Assembly: GCA_022565595.1 (NCBI GenBank)
Contig: JAIUML010000005.1
Coordinates: 1-64,000 of the forward strand
Direction of reading: 5' to 3'
Source of the DNA: Saccharospirillum sp.
GTDB lineage: Bacteria > Pseudomonadota > Gammaproteobacteria > Pseudomonadales > Natronospirillaceae
Length of the DNA: 64,000 nt
Shown one piece after another: positions 41,131 to 48,962 of the stretch (position 1 is its first letter; each line of letters starts with the position of its first letter). The position numbers were made by a program, and so were the translations under genes. The notes under the pieces are model-generated. The model was not told the origin of the DNA. It saw only the letters and a program-made list of their open reading frames with translations, and did not search any database.

Positions 41131-41904
41131 ATGCATCGCTTTGCACGGGCCGTTCTCATTTCCGACTTGCACCTGTGCACCTCACGCCCGGACATCACCC
41201 GGGCGTTTCACGTCTTTATCGATGAAGTAGCACCGCGATACGACGCCTTGTTTATTCTGGGTGATTTCTTCGAATACTGGGTAGGCGATGACGCAGCAAC
41301 CGACTTTCATCGATCCATTGCCGAACGGTTGAAACAGTGCTCAACACACCAGGCGGTATTCCTGATGGTGGGCAACCGCGACTTCGCGCTAGGCGAACAT
41401 TTCGCCAACTTATGTGGTGCAACCCTATTGCCTGACCCCAGCACCGTTGAACTGGCTGAACAGAACTGGTTGCTGTCTCACGGCGATGCCCTCTGTACAG
41501 AGGATGTTGGCTACCAGCGTTATCGTCGTTTCATCCGTCACCCCTGGGTATTGGCAACCTTGAGGCGCCTGCCCCTGAAATGGCGACTGGCTCTGGCAGA
41601 AAGGCTGCGGCAGAACAGCCGGCAACGCTATCAGTCCGGGCGCACAGGCCTGGTGGACGTCACCGACTCAGCGGTGGTGGCACTGCTCAACCAACACCCC
41701 AACAGCCACCTGATCCATGGCCATACCCACCTTGCCGACTGGCACCACCACACAACCGCAAACGGCCAGCAGGACAGACTGGTATTGGGTGACTGGCATC
41801 ACTACGGCTGGTACTTGTCGGTTCAGCCAGAAGCCACTGAGCTGCACCGTTTTGCCATTGAAGACCCGGAGTTCGAGCCAGCTCAGGCCGGCGTGCCACT
41901 GTGA
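41131..41904 (+). CDS. lpxH: UDP-2,3-diacylglucosamine diphosphatase
   Basis: 257-residue calcineurin-like metallophosphoesterase that hydrolyses UDP-2,3-diacylglucosamine to lipid X in lipid A synthesis. Metal ligands appear in ISDLHLC, GDFFEYW, GNRDF, SHGDALC and HGHTH. In Pseudomonas-type order it follows ppiB, as here. Its end overlaps the miaE stop by 22 bases on the opposite strand. Confidence 0.93.
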   Translation: MHRFARAVLISDLHLCTSRPDITRAFHVFIDEVAPRYDALFILGDFFEYWVGDDAATDFHRSIAERLKQCSTHQAVFLMVGNRDFALGEHFANLCGATLLPDPSTVELAEQNWLLSHGDALCTEDVGYQRYRRFIRHPWVLATLRRLPLKWRLALAERLRQNSRQRYQSGRTGLVDVTDSAVVALLNQHPNSHLIHGHTHLADWHHHTTANGQQDRLVLGDWHHYGWYLSVQPEATELHRFAIEDPEFEPAQAGVPL

Positions 41905-42503
41905 AATCGAAAGGTATCATCCTTGGCGCTGATCAACTCAGCCTCACGTTGGCGAAACACGGCAAGGCGTTCATCAATTGGCTCGTTCGAATAGGACTGC
42001 GCCAGCTTCAGGTAATCTTTGTAATGCCGGGCTTCGCTTTTCAGCAGTGACGCATAAAACCGCCCAAGCTCTTCGTCCAGATGAGGCACCAGGGCTGCAA
42101 AGCGCTCACAGGAACGCGACTCGACAAAGGCCCCTACAATCAAACGATCAATCAACTTCTCGGGTTCGGCCTTTCTGACCACGTCATGCAGACCAGCCGC
42201 ATAGCGACCTGCGGTGAGATGCCGATAAGCAATACCGCGACCGTCCATCAGTTTGAGTACCTGATCGAAATGGACCAGCTCCTCCCGAGCCAACTTGCTC
42301 ATTTTCGCCAACAGCTCACGCCGATCCACGTACTTGTACATCATCGACAAGGCGGTGGAAGCAGCTTTTTTCTCACACTGGGCATGATCGATCAACAGGA
42401 TTTCCTGCTCATCCAGAGCACGAGACACCCAGGCCGATGGCGTGGAATTACCGAGAAATTCCGGGATATCACCCAACTGTTGGGTCAGTTCTTCAGCTTG
42501 CAC
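41883..42503 (-). CDS. miaE: tRNA-(ms2io6A) hydroxylase
   Basis: 206-residue non-haem di-iron oxygenase that hydroxylates the isopentenyl group of ms2i6A37 in tRNA. Ferritin-like Glu/His ligands appear in LIDHAQCEKKAASTALS, AREELVHFDQVL and ESRSCERF. The start is GTG at 42503 with CTGGAG upstream, giving the usual length; the frame is open to 42731 but the extra 76 residues do not look like the family and overlap the trmA start region. It requires ms2i6A made by MiaA and MiaB, whose genes are not in the window. Confidence 0.88.
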   Translation of the reverse strand: MQAEELTQQLGDIPEFLGNSTPSAWVSRALDEQEILLIDHAQCEKKAASTALSMMYKYVDRRELLAKMSKLAREELVHFDQVLKLMDGRGIAYRHLTAGRYAAGLHDVVRKAEPEKLIDRLIVGAFVESRSCERFAALVPHLDEELGRFYASLLKSEARHYKDYLKLAQSYSNEPIDERLAVFRQREAELISAKDDTFRFHSGTPA

Positions 42504-42637
42504 TGCTACTCCAGATCGAGGTTCTTTAGGGCGGTGAAGTATAAGCCAAGACCTCGACAGCTCATAATTGAGTCCGACAGCCACCAAATGACACCAACAC
42601 TTGCCTGTCCACACCGAATCGATAGAATGGCCGCCCC

Positions 42638-43747
42638 ATGCCCCAGCCATACGGAACCGCCATGCCCTTCCCTTTTCATCCGGAGCAGTACGACACCCAA
42701 CTTCAGGAAAAAGCGCTTCGGCTGCAGTCACTGTTTGACGGCATGGACCTGCCCGAGCTCCAGGTCTTCGCTTCAGAAAAGCAACACTACCGGATGCGGG
42801 CCGAGTTTCGTCTCTGGCATGAGGGAGATCGCTCCTGGTTTGCCATGTTTGACCCGGCCGACCCGAAAACGCCGCTGGAAGTCACCGATTTTCCCGTAGC
42901 TACCGAACTGGTCAATAATCTGATGAAACAGGTCCTGGAGGCGGTGCATGAAGACAGTCAGCTTCGCAATCGCCTGTTTCAGGTCGAGTTTCTGTCCACT
43001 CAATCCGGTGACGCGCTGATTACCCTGGTGTATCACAAGAAACTCGACGAGGAATGGGCCGAACGTGGCCGTCATTGGCAGGAACAATGGGGCTTTCCGG
43101 TCATCGGGCGGGCGCGCAAGCAGCGGCTGGTATTATCAAGGGATTACGTGGATGAAATCCTGACTGTCAATGGCAAAGACTACCAATTCCGCCAGTACGA
43201 AAACTCCTTCACCCAACCCAATGCCGGTGTTTGCGAGAAAATGGTCAGTTGGGCTCAGCAACAGGCTGGTGACTCCGAAGGTGATCTGCTTGAGCTCTAC
43301 TGCGGCAACGGCAACTTCTCTATCCCCCTTGCGTCTCAGTTCCGGCAGGCATTGGGAACCGAAATATCGCGCGCATCGGTAAAAAGCGCTCAGGAAAACA
43401 TTGAAGCAAACGGCATCGAGAACCTCACGATCATGCGTATGTCGAGCGAGGAATTCTCCTCAGCCTGGTCGGGCAAGACCACTTCTCGTCGATTTCGCGA
43501 GAAGGGCTTGAGTGACTACCGCTTCAGCACCCTATTGGTCGATCCACCTCGAGCCGGATTGGATGACGGCACTCTGGACCTGGCCCGAAATTTTGATCGC
43601 ATAGTCTATATTTCCTGCAATCCAGAAAGCCTGGTGGCCAATCTGCGCGCTCTGGGCAAGGCTTATCAGATCAAGGCCGCCGCCCTTTTCGACCAATTCC
43701 CTTACACTCATCATATGGAAGCCGGCGTGCTGTTGGAGCGGGTGTAA
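42638..43747 (+). CDS. trmA: tRNA (uracil-5-)-methyltransferase
   Basis: 369-residue SAM enzyme making m5U54 in the T-loop of nearly all tRNAs. Seen: HYRMRAEFRLWHEG, RQYENSFTQPNAGVCEKM, LLELYCGNGNFSIPLA, VDPPRAGLDDGTLD and the nucleophile cysteine in YISCNPESL. No extra iron-sulfur domain, so TrmA rather than RlmC/RlmD. The start could be 42638 or 42662; neither has a strong ribosome site. The stop is next to the rlmG ATG. Confidence 0.93.
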   Translation: MPQPYGTAMPFPFHPEQYDTQLQEKALRLQSLFDGMDLPELQVFASEKQHYRMRAEFRLWHEGDRSWFAMFDPADPKTPLEVTDFPVATELVNNLMKQVLEAVHEDSQLRNRLFQVEFLSTQSGDALITLVYHKKLDEEWAERGRHWQEQWGFPVIGRARKQRLVLSRDYVDEILTVNGKDYQFRQYENSFTQPNAGVCEKMVSWAQQQAGDSEGDLLELYCGNGNFSIPLASQFRQALGTEISRASVKSAQENIEANGIENLTIMRMSSEEFSSAWSGKTTSRRFREKGLSDYRFSTLLVDPPRAGLDDGTLDLARNFDRIVYISCNPESLVANLRALGKAYQIKAAALFDQFPYTHHMEAGVLLERV

Positions 43748-44830
43748 ATGTCGCCGCTGTCTGCGCTCCGTTTAAGCCGCATCCCTGCAAGCAAGGCGCT
43801 TCAGGCCTGGAATGCCGCGGATGAACTGGCCATCAATCGCCTGGCTGAGACGACAGCCACGGATCGACTATTGTTGGTTAACGATTCCTTTGGTGCTCTG
43901 GCTCTGGCGCTGGGCGATGCCCAAACAGACTGGTGGAGCGACAGTGCCATGGCCAGTAAAGCATTGGCAAACAATGCCCGGGCTAATGGCCTTCCCCTGC
44001 CCCGCCGAATTGAGCACCCTGAGCAGCTTCGTGACGACTACAAACGCATCGTCATTCAGGTGCCGAAATCTCTGGACCTGTTTCGCTGGCAACTCGCTGT
44101 TCTGGCAACTCGTCTGGCGGAAGATGGCGAAGTGTACGCCCTGGGCATGGTGAAACACCTCAGTACGGGCCACCAGGTCTGCATGACCAATTTTTTCCAG
44201 CTATGTGATCCGGGGCATGCGGTGAAGAAGGCTCGCTGTGTGCGGCTATCCTGCCCACGTCAGGTCGATGCGGACAATCAGCTAAAAACCTTTTCTACAC
44301 CAACCGGACTGACCTTGCAGCATGAGCCCGGCTGCTTCAGCAGCAACAGATTGGACCCGGGCGCTCGCGTTCTGCTCGAAACCCTGAGCCAATGGCCCGA
44401 TGCAGACCAGCTTCTGGACCTGGGTTGCGGCAATGGCGTGCTGGCGTTGAGCTACCTACAAAGCCACCCGGAAGCACAGGCGACTCTTGTTGATGAAAGC
44501 CGACAAGCTGTGCATTCGGCCGCACGCTCAGCGCAGGCCAACGGCCTTGAAAACCGAGTACGCTGCCTGCACCACCACGGCATCGAAGGCCTGGACCTTC
44601 GGCCCATGCCCTTGATCCTGTGCAACCCGCCCTTTCACCAAGCCAATACCCTGACCGAAGACATTGCCCTGCATCTCTTTCGCGAAGCGCGGCAAGCCTT
44701 GACCCCGAAAGGCGAACTCTGGGTGGTGGCCAACCGGCATCTGCCCTATTTTCACCCGTTAAAACGGCTTTTCAGTCAGGTTGACTGCCCGAGCAGCCAT
44801 CCCAAATTCGTGGTCTATCGCTGCTACTGA
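43748..44830 (+). CDS. rlmG: 23S rRNA m2G1835 methyltransferase
   Basis: 360-residue two-domain SAM methyltransferase. The C-terminal catalytic domain holds LLDLGCGNGVLALSYL and LILCNPPFHQANTLTED; the ending VANRHLPYFHPLKRLF is typical of RlmG (the RsmC relative). The ATG immediately follows trmA's stop, so the two are one unit. It ends seven bases into the opposite-strand rlmKL stop region. Confidence 0.88.
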   Translation: MSPLSALRLSRIPASKALQAWNAADELAINRLAETTATDRLLLVNDSFGALALALGDAQTDWWSDSAMASKALANNARANGLPLPRRIEHPEQLRDDYKRIVIQVPKSLDLFRWQLAVLATRLAEDGEVYALGMVKHLSTGHQVCMTNFFQLCDPGHAVKKARCVRLSCPRQVDADNQLKTFSTPTGLTLQHEPGCFSSNRLDPGARVLLETLSQWPDADQLLDLGCGNGVLALSYLQSHPEAQATLVDESRQAVHSAARSAQANGLENRVRCLHHHGIEGLDLRPMPLILCNPPFHQANTLTEDIALHLFREARQALTPKGELWVVANRHLPYFHPLKRLFSQVDCPSSHPKFVVYRCY

Positions 44831-46977
44831 GCTTTATGTCGCAGGTGCCAGCACTGGTGTGGCCGCTTGCGCTTGAAATCTTCCGGCACTGTCAGATGAG
44901 TCACTTCCTTGACGTTGTACTGGTCGGCAATGCTTTCATCCAGCTTGAAACGACGGAAATTGTTGGAAAATATCAGCACACCGTCGGGCGCCAGGGCCGC
45001 CATGGCATCTTTCAACAAGGCCGGATGATCGCGCTGAATGTCCAGGGTGTCGGACATTCTGGCGGAGTTGCTGAAGGTTGGCGGGTCCAGAAAGATCATA
45101 TCGAACTGTTCGCGATTCTCTGCCAGCCAGGCCATGCAATCGACTTGAATAAAACGATGATGACCACCAGGCACCAGGCCGTTCAAGTGGAGGTTGTCTT
45201 TGGCCCAGTTCAAGTAGGTGCGCGATAAATCCACGCTGGTAGTCTGGCTGGCACCACCGACCGCAGCATGAGCCGTAGCAGCACCGGTATAACAGAACAG
45301 ATTCAGGAAGCGCTTGCCTTTGGCCTGTTGTTGTATCCAGAGACGCGTCGGGCGATGGTCAAGAAAGAGGCCCGTGTCCAGGTAGTCGTGCAGATTGACG
45401 TTCAGGGCGACGCCAGATTCCTGAACGGTAAAAAACTCGCCCCGCTCAGCCTGGCGTTCGTATTGCTGGCGTCCTTTCTGCCGCTGACGCTGTTTGAGCA
45501 CAATGGAATCCGCAGGTAGCCCGGTCACCTCCCCTAGAATGGCCAAAGCATGCATCAGGCGCTGCCTCGACTTCTCTTCCGGAATTTCTTTTGGCGGTGC
45601 GTACTCCTGAACATGCAAACAACCGGGGTAAACATCGACCGCCAGGGCAAACTCGGGCAGATCCGCATCGTATAGACGGTAGGCCTCTATCCCCTGCTTC
45701 TTCGCCCATTTCTGTCGCTGTTTCAGGTTTTTCAACAAGCGGTTGCGCAGGGCATTATCCTGCTCCTGATGGGCACTAGAGGCGGGCTGAACCTGCTGAC
45801 CAGGCTCGAACAGGTAAAGATGCGTTTCTATCGGGCCGTTAAAAAAACGGAGTTTTTGTTGAGCGCGAATTCCTGTCTCACGCGCCAGGAGGGTATCGGA
45901 GGTCAGTATCCCCATTGTCCATTCGGTAAATTCCGTTGTGGCCAATTGCCCCAGACGACGGTACAGCGCCAACAATTCAGGCTTGTTGCCGAGTCGCTCA
46001 CCATAAGGCGGGTTGCAGGCGACCAGGCCGGGGGTCATCGGTAAATGGGTCGGCAAGCTCCAGTCTGTCAGGGGTTTCTTGTAGCAGCGACTCTGGCGCG
46101 AAACGCCCAGCCGCTCCAGCGTCTGATTGGCACTGGCGACGACACCACCGTCGGCATCATAGCCAAGTACCACCGGCATCTTCGCTTCGCCGTCTTGTCG
46201 ACGCTGACGCGCTTCGGCCAGCAGGTCATTCCAGACCTTGCGGTCGTGACCCAGCCAGTTTTCGAATCCGAAGTGCTGGCGCATCAGGCCAGGAGCCAGA
46301 TCCGCAGCCATCATGGCGGCCTCGGCTACCAGAGTACCAGACCCGCATAGCGGGTCGATAAAGCTCTCACCACGGGCAGCACGTTTTGGCCAATCTGCCG
46401 CAAGAAGCACGGCAGCAGCGAGGTTTTCCTTGAGAGGTGCCGGACCGGTCGCGCGTCTATAGCCACGTCGATGCAAGGAATCGCCCGACAGATCCAGCCC
46501 CAGATCAATGCGTTTACGACTGACCTGAACCCAGACGCTGATGTCTGGCTGGTCGCGATCAACATCGGGTCGCACCCCATGCTGGCGGCGAATCTGGTCA
46601 ACCATGACATCCTTTACTTTCATCGCACCGAATCGTTCGTCGTCGATGCCAGGCAGATGACCGTTGAAGGTCACCTTCAGTGTACCAGTGGGGCGAATGT
46701 GGTGATCCCACTGTACGGTATCAATCAGAGCCTCCAGGCCTTCCTGACTGACGTCGTCTGTCTGCCCCAGCGCCAGATAAACGCGGTTGGCGAGGCGGCT
46801 CCAAAGGCACAGGCGATAGGCCAGGGGCAGTTCACCCTTTAGCTGCAGACCACGAGACCAGTCTTCCGCTTCTGAACCCGTCAGTGCCTGAATCTCCTCT
46901 TTCAACAGTGCATGAAAGCCATTTGGGCAAGTGATCCAGAAGGTCTGCATCGGTTGTTCAGGCATGAGCTGGGGCAT
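44824..46977 (-). CDS. rlmL: 23S rRNA m2G2445/m7G2069 methyltransferase RlmKL
   Basis: 717-residue fused enzyme. N-terminal THUMP domain and RlmL catalytic part (SFIDPLCGSGTLVAEAAM, LVACNPPYGERLG), then the RlmK part (RFLNLFCYTGAATAHAAVGGA, FDMIFLDPPTFSNSARM). It modifies 23S rRNA helices 74 and 89 sites. The start is uncertain: 46977, 46965 and 46950 are all ATG in frame without a strong site. It is divergent from rmf. Confidence 0.9.
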   Translation of the reverse strand: MPQLMPEQPMQTFWITCPNGFHALLKEEIQALTGSEAEDWSRGLQLKGELPLAYRLCLWSRLANRVYLALGQTDDVSQEGLEALIDTVQWDHHIRPTGTLKVTFNGHLPGIDDERFGAMKVKDVMVDQIRRQHGVRPDVDRDQPDISVWVQVSRKRIDLGLDLSGDSLHRRGYRRATGPAPLKENLAAAVLLAADWPKRAARGESFIDPLCGSGTLVAEAAMMAADLAPGLMRQHFGFENWLGHDRKVWNDLLAEARQRRQDGEAKMPVVLGYDADGGVVASANQTLERLGVSRQSRCYKKPLTDWSLPTHLPMTPGLVACNPPYGERLGNKPELLALYRRLGQLATTEFTEWTMGILTSDTLLARETGIRAQQKLRFFNGPIETHLYLFEPGQQVQPASSAHQEQDNALRNRLLKNLKQRQKWAKKQGIEAYRLYDADLPEFALAVDVYPGCLHVQEYAPPKEIPEEKSRQRLMHALAILGEVTGLPADSIVLKQRQRQKGRQQYERQAERGEFFTVQESGVALNVNLHDYLDTGLFLDHRPTRLWIQQQAKGKRFLNLFCYTGAATAHAAVGGASQTTSVDLSRTYLNWAKDNLHLNGLVPGGHHRFIQVDCMAWLAENREQFDMIFLDPPTFSNSARMSDTLDIQRDHPALLKDAMAALAPDGVLIFSNNFRRFKLDESIADQYNVKEVTHLTVPEDFKRKRPHQCWHLRHKAQ

Positions 46978-47163
46978 TTTTATACCAATTAACAATTAAA
47001 ATGTGTGTGGTTATCGCTATTCGTTACAAAGCGAAAGTATGGTTTTTTCTAGCTACGTTTGAGACACCCGGATCACGGCTGGCTGACATAATTATGACAT
47101 CATTATTACTTTTTATACCTTCAAAGAATTTTTTAAGTCTGATTTAATCATCGACAGGCATGG

Positions 47164-47225
47164 CAGTTGTTCGATACAACTGTACCTGAGGAAGCTTCTA
47201 CATCCTCAGACCCGGATAGTCTGAG
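47164..47225 (+). promoter_or_regulatory. Structured leader of rmf
   Basis: Two clear hairpins in tandem: CAGTTGT/ACAACTG (47164-47182, loop 5) and CTCAGAC/GTCTGAG (47205-47225, loop 7), with a further CCTGAGG/CCTCAG pairing option between them. They lie just upstream of the rmf ribosome site. Leader structure is plausible for message stability; an rmf promoter could not be placed confidently. Confidence 0.5.
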
Positions 47226-47259
47226 GTTCACCCCCATGGACTGCAAGAGAGGTTTATCT

Positions 47260-47475
47260 ATGAAGCGACAAAAGCGTGACCGTCTGGAAAGAGCTTATCA
47301 AAAAGGCTACATGGCCGGTCTACAAGGCAAGTCGAAAAGTATGTGTCCCGACACAAAACCCGAAGCGCATCAGGAGTGGATGAACGGCTGGCGAGACGGC
47401 CGCAGTGACAATTGGGATGGCTACACCGGAGTCAGAGGTATTCACCGAATCAACGAAGTACTCATGCACCACTGA
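47260..47475 (+). CDS. rmf: Ribosome modulation factor
   Basis: 71-residue basic protein that dimerises 70S ribosomes into inactive 100S particles in stationary phase. MKRQKRDRLERAYQKGYMAG, the KSMCPDTKPEAHQEWMNGWRDG core and GVRGIHRI are typical. The ATG at 47260 follows AGAGAGG; upstream codons of the open frame belong to the leader. It ends 26 bases before a terminator shared with pyrD. Confidence 0.95.
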   Translation: MKRQKRDRLERAYQKGYMAGLQGKSKSMCPDTKPEAHQEWMNGWRDGRSDNWDGYTGVRGIHRINEVLMHH

Positions 47476-47500
47476 CCCAGCTAGCTCTGGATCCCAACAG

Positions 47501-47523
47501 AAAGCCGACGCTCAGTCGGCTTT
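47501..47523 (+). terminator. Hairpin terminator of rmf, overlapping the pyrD 3' end
   Basis: AAAGCCGAC and GTCGGCTTT pair around a six-base loop, followed by CTTGTTC on the plus strand. The pyrD stop at 47512 lies in the hairpin, so pyrD's last codons also form part of it. Confidence 0.65.
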
Positions 47524-48531
47524 CTTGTTCATGGCTGCCACGCACTCGCGGATCAAGCCCGGTCCTCTGTAGATAAAGCCCGTGTACAACTGCACCAGAT
47601 CAGCACCGGCATCGACCTTCTCACAGGCATCCTCACCGTAAAGAATGCCACCCACCCCAATCAGGGGAATCCCGGAATTCAGTGCCCCACGGAATTGGCG
47701 CAGCACCCTGGTTGCATTGTGACGCAGCGGCGCACCACTCAAGCCTCCTGCTTCCTCAGCACCAGGTTGACCTGCCACACCTTCACGCGCCAGAGTGGTG
47801 TTGGTCGCGACCACCCCGTCCACCTCGAACTCATTGAACAGCATGGCAATTTGCTGGATTTCTTCTTCATTCAGATCCGGGGCGATCTTGATCAACACTG
47901 GTTTCTTGCCGGACGCAGTGGCCAGCAACTGCTGACGCTCCTTGAGCCCGTTCAGCAACACCTTGAGCGCGTCGCCAAATTGCAGGTTTCTCAAGCCCGG
48001 GGTGTTGGGCGATGAGAGATTGACGACGATATAGTGGGCATGCTCATGGACTTTATCCAGACAGTGCAAATAGTCCCCCAACGCTTCGTCTTCCGGCGTT
48101 GCCTTGTTCTTGCCAATATTGATGCCAATCACGCCTGAATAACGGCTTTTCTTTACCCGTTCGACAAGGTAATCAACCCCCTTGTTGTTGAACCCCATGC
48201 GATTGATGATGGCCTGGCTTTCGGGTAAGCGGAACATGCGTGGTATGGGATTGCCTGGTTGGGGCCTGGGCGTGACAGTACCAACCTCTACAAAGCCAAA
48301 GCCGAGCGCCCCCAACGCATCCAGATAATCGGCATTCTTGTCCAGACCTGCGGCCAGGCCGATGGGGTTCTCAAAATTCAGGCCCCAAAGCGTTTTAGGC
48401 CGAGTTTCTGGAACAGACTTTCGCCAGGAAAGTGCGCCCAGGCGATGCAGAGCCCCCAGACTTTCCAGGCTGAAATCATGTGCCGTTTCCGGGCTCAACA
48501 GGAATAGACCACGTCGCACCAGATCGTACAT
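47512..48531 (-). CDS. pyrD: Dihydroorotate dehydrogenase (quinone)
   Basis: 339-residue class 2 membrane-associated flavoenzyme that oxidises dihydroorotate to orotate with the quinone pool in pyrimidine synthesis. FMN features: GLAAGLDKNADYL, NIGKNKATP and VVNLSSPNTPGLR with the catalytic serine; VVATNTTLAREG and IGVGGILYGEDA are also present. The N-terminal MYDLVRRGLFLLSPETAHDF helix is the quinone-side membrane element. Confidence 0.95.
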   Translation of the reverse strand: MYDLVRRGLFLLSPETAHDFSLESLGALHRLGALSWRKSVPETRPKTLWGLNFENPIGLAAGLDKNADYLDALGALGFGFVEVGTVTPRPQPGNPIPRMFRLPESQAIINRMGFNNKGVDYLVERVKKSRYSGVIGINIGKNKATPEDEALGDYLHCLDKVHEHAHYIVVNLSSPNTPGLRNLQFGDALKVLLNGLKERQQLLATASGKKPVLIKIAPDLNEEEIQQIAMLFNEFEVDGVVATNTTLAREGVAGQPGAEEAGGLSGAPLRHNATRVLRQFRGALNSGIPLIGVGGILYGEDACEKVDAGADLVQLYTGFIYRGPGLIRECVAAMNKKAD

Positions 48532-48609
48532 TATTAAAGGTTCTCCAGTTTTTGGCCGCTGTCAGATGAGTCAATATCGGGCTTTTATCCAAGCCTGAAG
48601 TATATCAGT

Positions 48610-48834
48610 TCAGCCTATCTGATGGACTTCCAGGAGTTTGTTATTTTCATCAATGTCGATGCGAAAGGTGCCGTGAATGCCATCGTGACGCACAAAGCGC
48701 TGCAAAATGTTGGTTGGAAAGCGGATGCGGCGGCCATCACGGGAATGGCAAGAAACTTGCCGCGCGGCACCCTGGTAATGGCGTAGAAACTCATCAGCAC
48801 TAATGTGCAGATCTACAATGACCGACTGAGGCAT
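48610..48834 (-). CDS. DUF2835 family protein
   Basis: 74-residue protein. VDLHISADEFLRHYQGAARQV, DGRRIRFPTNILQRFVRHDGIHGTF are the conserved features of the family. Function unknown. It lies between the glutamate dehydrogenase terminator and pyrD on the same strand, 78 bases upstream of pyrD. Confidence 0.8.
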   Translation of the reverse strand: MPQSVIVDLHISADEFLRHYQGAARQVSCHSRDGRRIRFPTNILQRFVRHDGIHGTFRIDIDENNKLLEVHQIG

Positions 48835-48885
48835 GGCGAAGTCTCGGATTAATCTCTGGGCGGGAACTGCCAGGCGCTATTATCA

Positions 48886-48920
48886 AAGAAAAACCCCGGC
48901 ACGCCAAGCGTACCGGGGTT
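48886..48920 (-). terminator. Terminator after the glutamate dehydrogenase gene
   Basis: AACCCCGG and CCGGGGTT pair around 13 bases, and a TTTTTCTTT tract follows on the minus strand. Confidence 0.75.
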
Positions 48921-48962
48921 CGAAATGAGCACTTTGCCGTATTCAGTGCTTAGTCAGGTACT

